Origin: Deltaproteobacteria bacterium
Lineage (GTDB): Bacteria > Desulfobacterota > DSM-4660 > Desulfatiglandales > HGW-15
Reading direction: 5' to 3'
Length of the DNA: 5,597 nt
Assembly (NCBI GenBank): GCA_024641835.1
Contig: JAHECH010000330.1
Span: 1 to 5,597 of the forward strand
In this document: in pieces, positions 4,456 to 5,597 of the stretch
How the letters are laid out: the number at the start of each line of letters is the position of its first letter
How positions within the stretch are numbered: the stretch's first letter is position 1
Translations under genes and position numbers: made by a program
Notes under the pieces: model-generated
Told to the model about the DNA's origin: nothing
The model's input: the letters and a program-made list of their open reading frames with translations, nothing else
Databases searched by the model: none

Positions 4456-5597
4456 ATGCGGAAAAAAAGGAGTCTACTCCCTGAACTCAGCAGGATCGGA
4501 CCCATCCTTGACGCTATTCCTAACGGCATCATGGTGACAGATGCCGAGGGCCATGTCATCCATTTCAACAAGCCTTACGGCGAATTTCTCGGGATAGACC
4601 CGCTTGCCCAAATCGGAAAACACTGCACCGAAGTGGTCGAAAACTCTCGAATGCATATCGTGGCCCAGACTGGAAAATCGGAGATCAACTGGAGCCACCT
4701 GATCAAAGGGCAGAAGATGGTCGTGCAACGCATCCCCATTAAAGAGAAGGGGAAAGTCATTGCCGTCTTTGGTCAGGTCATGTTCAAAAACATAAGCGAC
4801 GTGACCAAGCTGGCCAAAAAACTCTCTCTCCTGGAATCCAAGGTGGAACTGTATGAAAAGGAACTTCTCTCGCTCCGTTCCTCCCGCCACACCCTGGACA
4901 GCATTGTGGGCGTTTCTGCGGTGATCAAGGATCTCAAAAAGCAAGCCCTGAGAGCAGCGGCAACGAACCTCCCGGTGATGATCACGGGCGAAAGCGGAAC
5001 GGGCAAGGATCTCTTTGCCCAAGGTATCCATCAGGCAAGCTCCAGGAAGCTTTACCCCTTTGTCCGAATCAATTGCGCGGTTATTCCCAAAGACCTCATG
5101 GAATCAGAGCTCTTCGGCTACGAGAAAGGCGCTTTCACGGGCGCCAGATCGACTGGCAAGCCGGGAAAATTCGAGTTGGCACGCCACGGAACGGCGTTTC
5201 TTGATGAAATTGGAGATCTGCCACTCTCCATGCAGCCGAAGCTCCTGCGTGTGCTTGAGGACAAGGAATTCGAACGCGTCGGTGGAACCGGCGTGATCCG
5301 GCCCGATTTCCGCCTCATCGTAGCCACTAACCAGAACCTTGACGACATGGTGGCGGACCGCCGTTTCCGCAAAGACCTCTTTTACCGTCTGAACGTCATT
5401 CCCCTCCACGTCCCTCCTCTCCGGGAGCGAAGGGAGGACATCATCCCCATCGCAAAACATCTCCTCAATCAAATGGCCGAGGAGGCTTCTCTCCCGGAAA
5501 TCCGTCTGCACGGGGATGCGGAAGAGGCTCTATGTCAATACGATTGGCCCGGCAACATCCGCGAGCTCACCAATGTCCTGGAAAGAGTTCTCTCCGC
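4456..5597 (+). CDS. Sigma-54-dependent transcriptional activator, PAS plus AAA+ (C-terminus cut)
   Basis: This is a cytoplasmic enhancer-binding protein that remodels RNA polymerase carrying sigma-54 using ATP; 380 codons are visible. A PAS sensor spans about residues 13-115 (ILDAIPNGIMVTDAEGHVI, FNKPYGEFLG, ENSRMHIVAQTGKSE). A predicted helical linker (about 115-145, rich in Leu, Lys and Glu) joins it to the AAA+ domain. AAA+ motifs: Walker A GESGTGKD (178-185; the usual last residue is Glu), ESELFG (216-221), the sigma-54 contact loop GAFTGA intact (225-230), Walker B FLDE (248-251), sensor I ATN (290-292), arginine-finger segment FRKDLFYRL (304-312), and sensor II WPGNIREL (364-371). The C-terminal Fis-type helix-turn-helix lies beyond the window. 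There is no receiver domain, so the signal is probably a ligand or redox cue at the PAS domain rather than phosphorylation. The gene diverges from the dehydrogenase, whose promoter is of sigma-54 type. Start ATG 4456 is chosen for its AGGAGG; ATG 4351 would add 35 residues. Confidence 0.95.
   Translation, partial: MRKKRSLLPELSRIGPILDAIPNGIMVTDAEGHVIHFNKPYGEFLGIDPLAQIGKHCTEVVENSRMHIVAQTGKSEINWSHLIKGQKMVVQRIPIKEKGKVIAVFGQVMFKNISDVTKLAKKLSLLESKVELYEKELLSLRSSRHTLDSIVGVSAVIKDLKKQALRAAATNLPVMITGESGTGKDLFAQGIHQASSRKLYPFVRINCAVIPKDLMESELFGYEKGAFTGARSTGKPGKFELARHGTAFLDEIGDLPLSMQPKLLRVLEDKEFERVGGTGVIRPDFRLIVATNQNLDDMVADRRFRKDLFYRLNVIPLHVPPLRERREDIIPIAKHLLNQMAEEASLPEIRLHGDAEEALCQYDWPGNIRELTNVLERVLS

Noticed and set aside
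4474..5511. Minus-strand open frames of 135 to 185 codons opposite the activator
   Set aside because: The plus strand encodes an unbroken AAA+ domain with every catalytic motif in order, so these are shadows.

Overview
The window reads as one catabolic locus of a Gram-negative bacterium, most likely an anaerobic member of the former Deltaproteobacteria (Desulfobacterota or a syntroph relative). This is inferred from three things: a moderately GC-rich sequence, a PAS-AAA+ sigma-54 activator beside a branched-chain-type ABC importer, and the style of the proteins. No taxonomic marker gene is present. There is no rRNA, tRNA, CRISPR array, insertion sequence or phage gene.

Layout, right to left on the minus strand. 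A short-chain dehydrogenase of the 3-hydroxybutyrate dehydrogenase type (4178 to 3339) is followed, after a 212-base gap, by a tightly packed importer set: an exported substrate-binding protein (3126 to 1882), permease LivH (1868 to 984) and permease LivM (956 to the left edge, C-terminus probably just cut). The ATPase genes livG and livF would be expected beyond the left edge. On the plus strand, diverging from the dehydrogenase, is a sigma-54-dependent activator (4456 to the right edge). It has a PAS sensor, a linker helix and most of the AAA+ domain; the DNA-binding end lies outside the window.

The key non-coding region is the 277-base divergent spacer (4179-4455). On the minus strand at 4266-4283 it holds a -24/-12 element with exact sigma-54 spacing (GG, ten bases, GC), pointing at the dehydrogenase. 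This fits a local circuit: the divergent activator senses a small molecule through its PAS domain and switches on the dehydrogenase, perhaps with the importer by read-through. An inverted repeat centred near -93 of that promoter is a possible activator site. The importer may instead have its own promoter in 3127-3338, where nothing convincing is visible.

The joint role is inferred: uptake of a small carboxylate, amino-acid-like or acyl compound, and NAD-linked oxidation of a hydroxy acid. The dehydrogenase keeps the residues that bind the substrate carboxylate in 3-hydroxybutyrate dehydrogenase, but differs elsewhere, so its substrate may differ. No radically new system is evident. The most useful observation is the enzyme, importer and sigma-54 activator module with its visible promoter.
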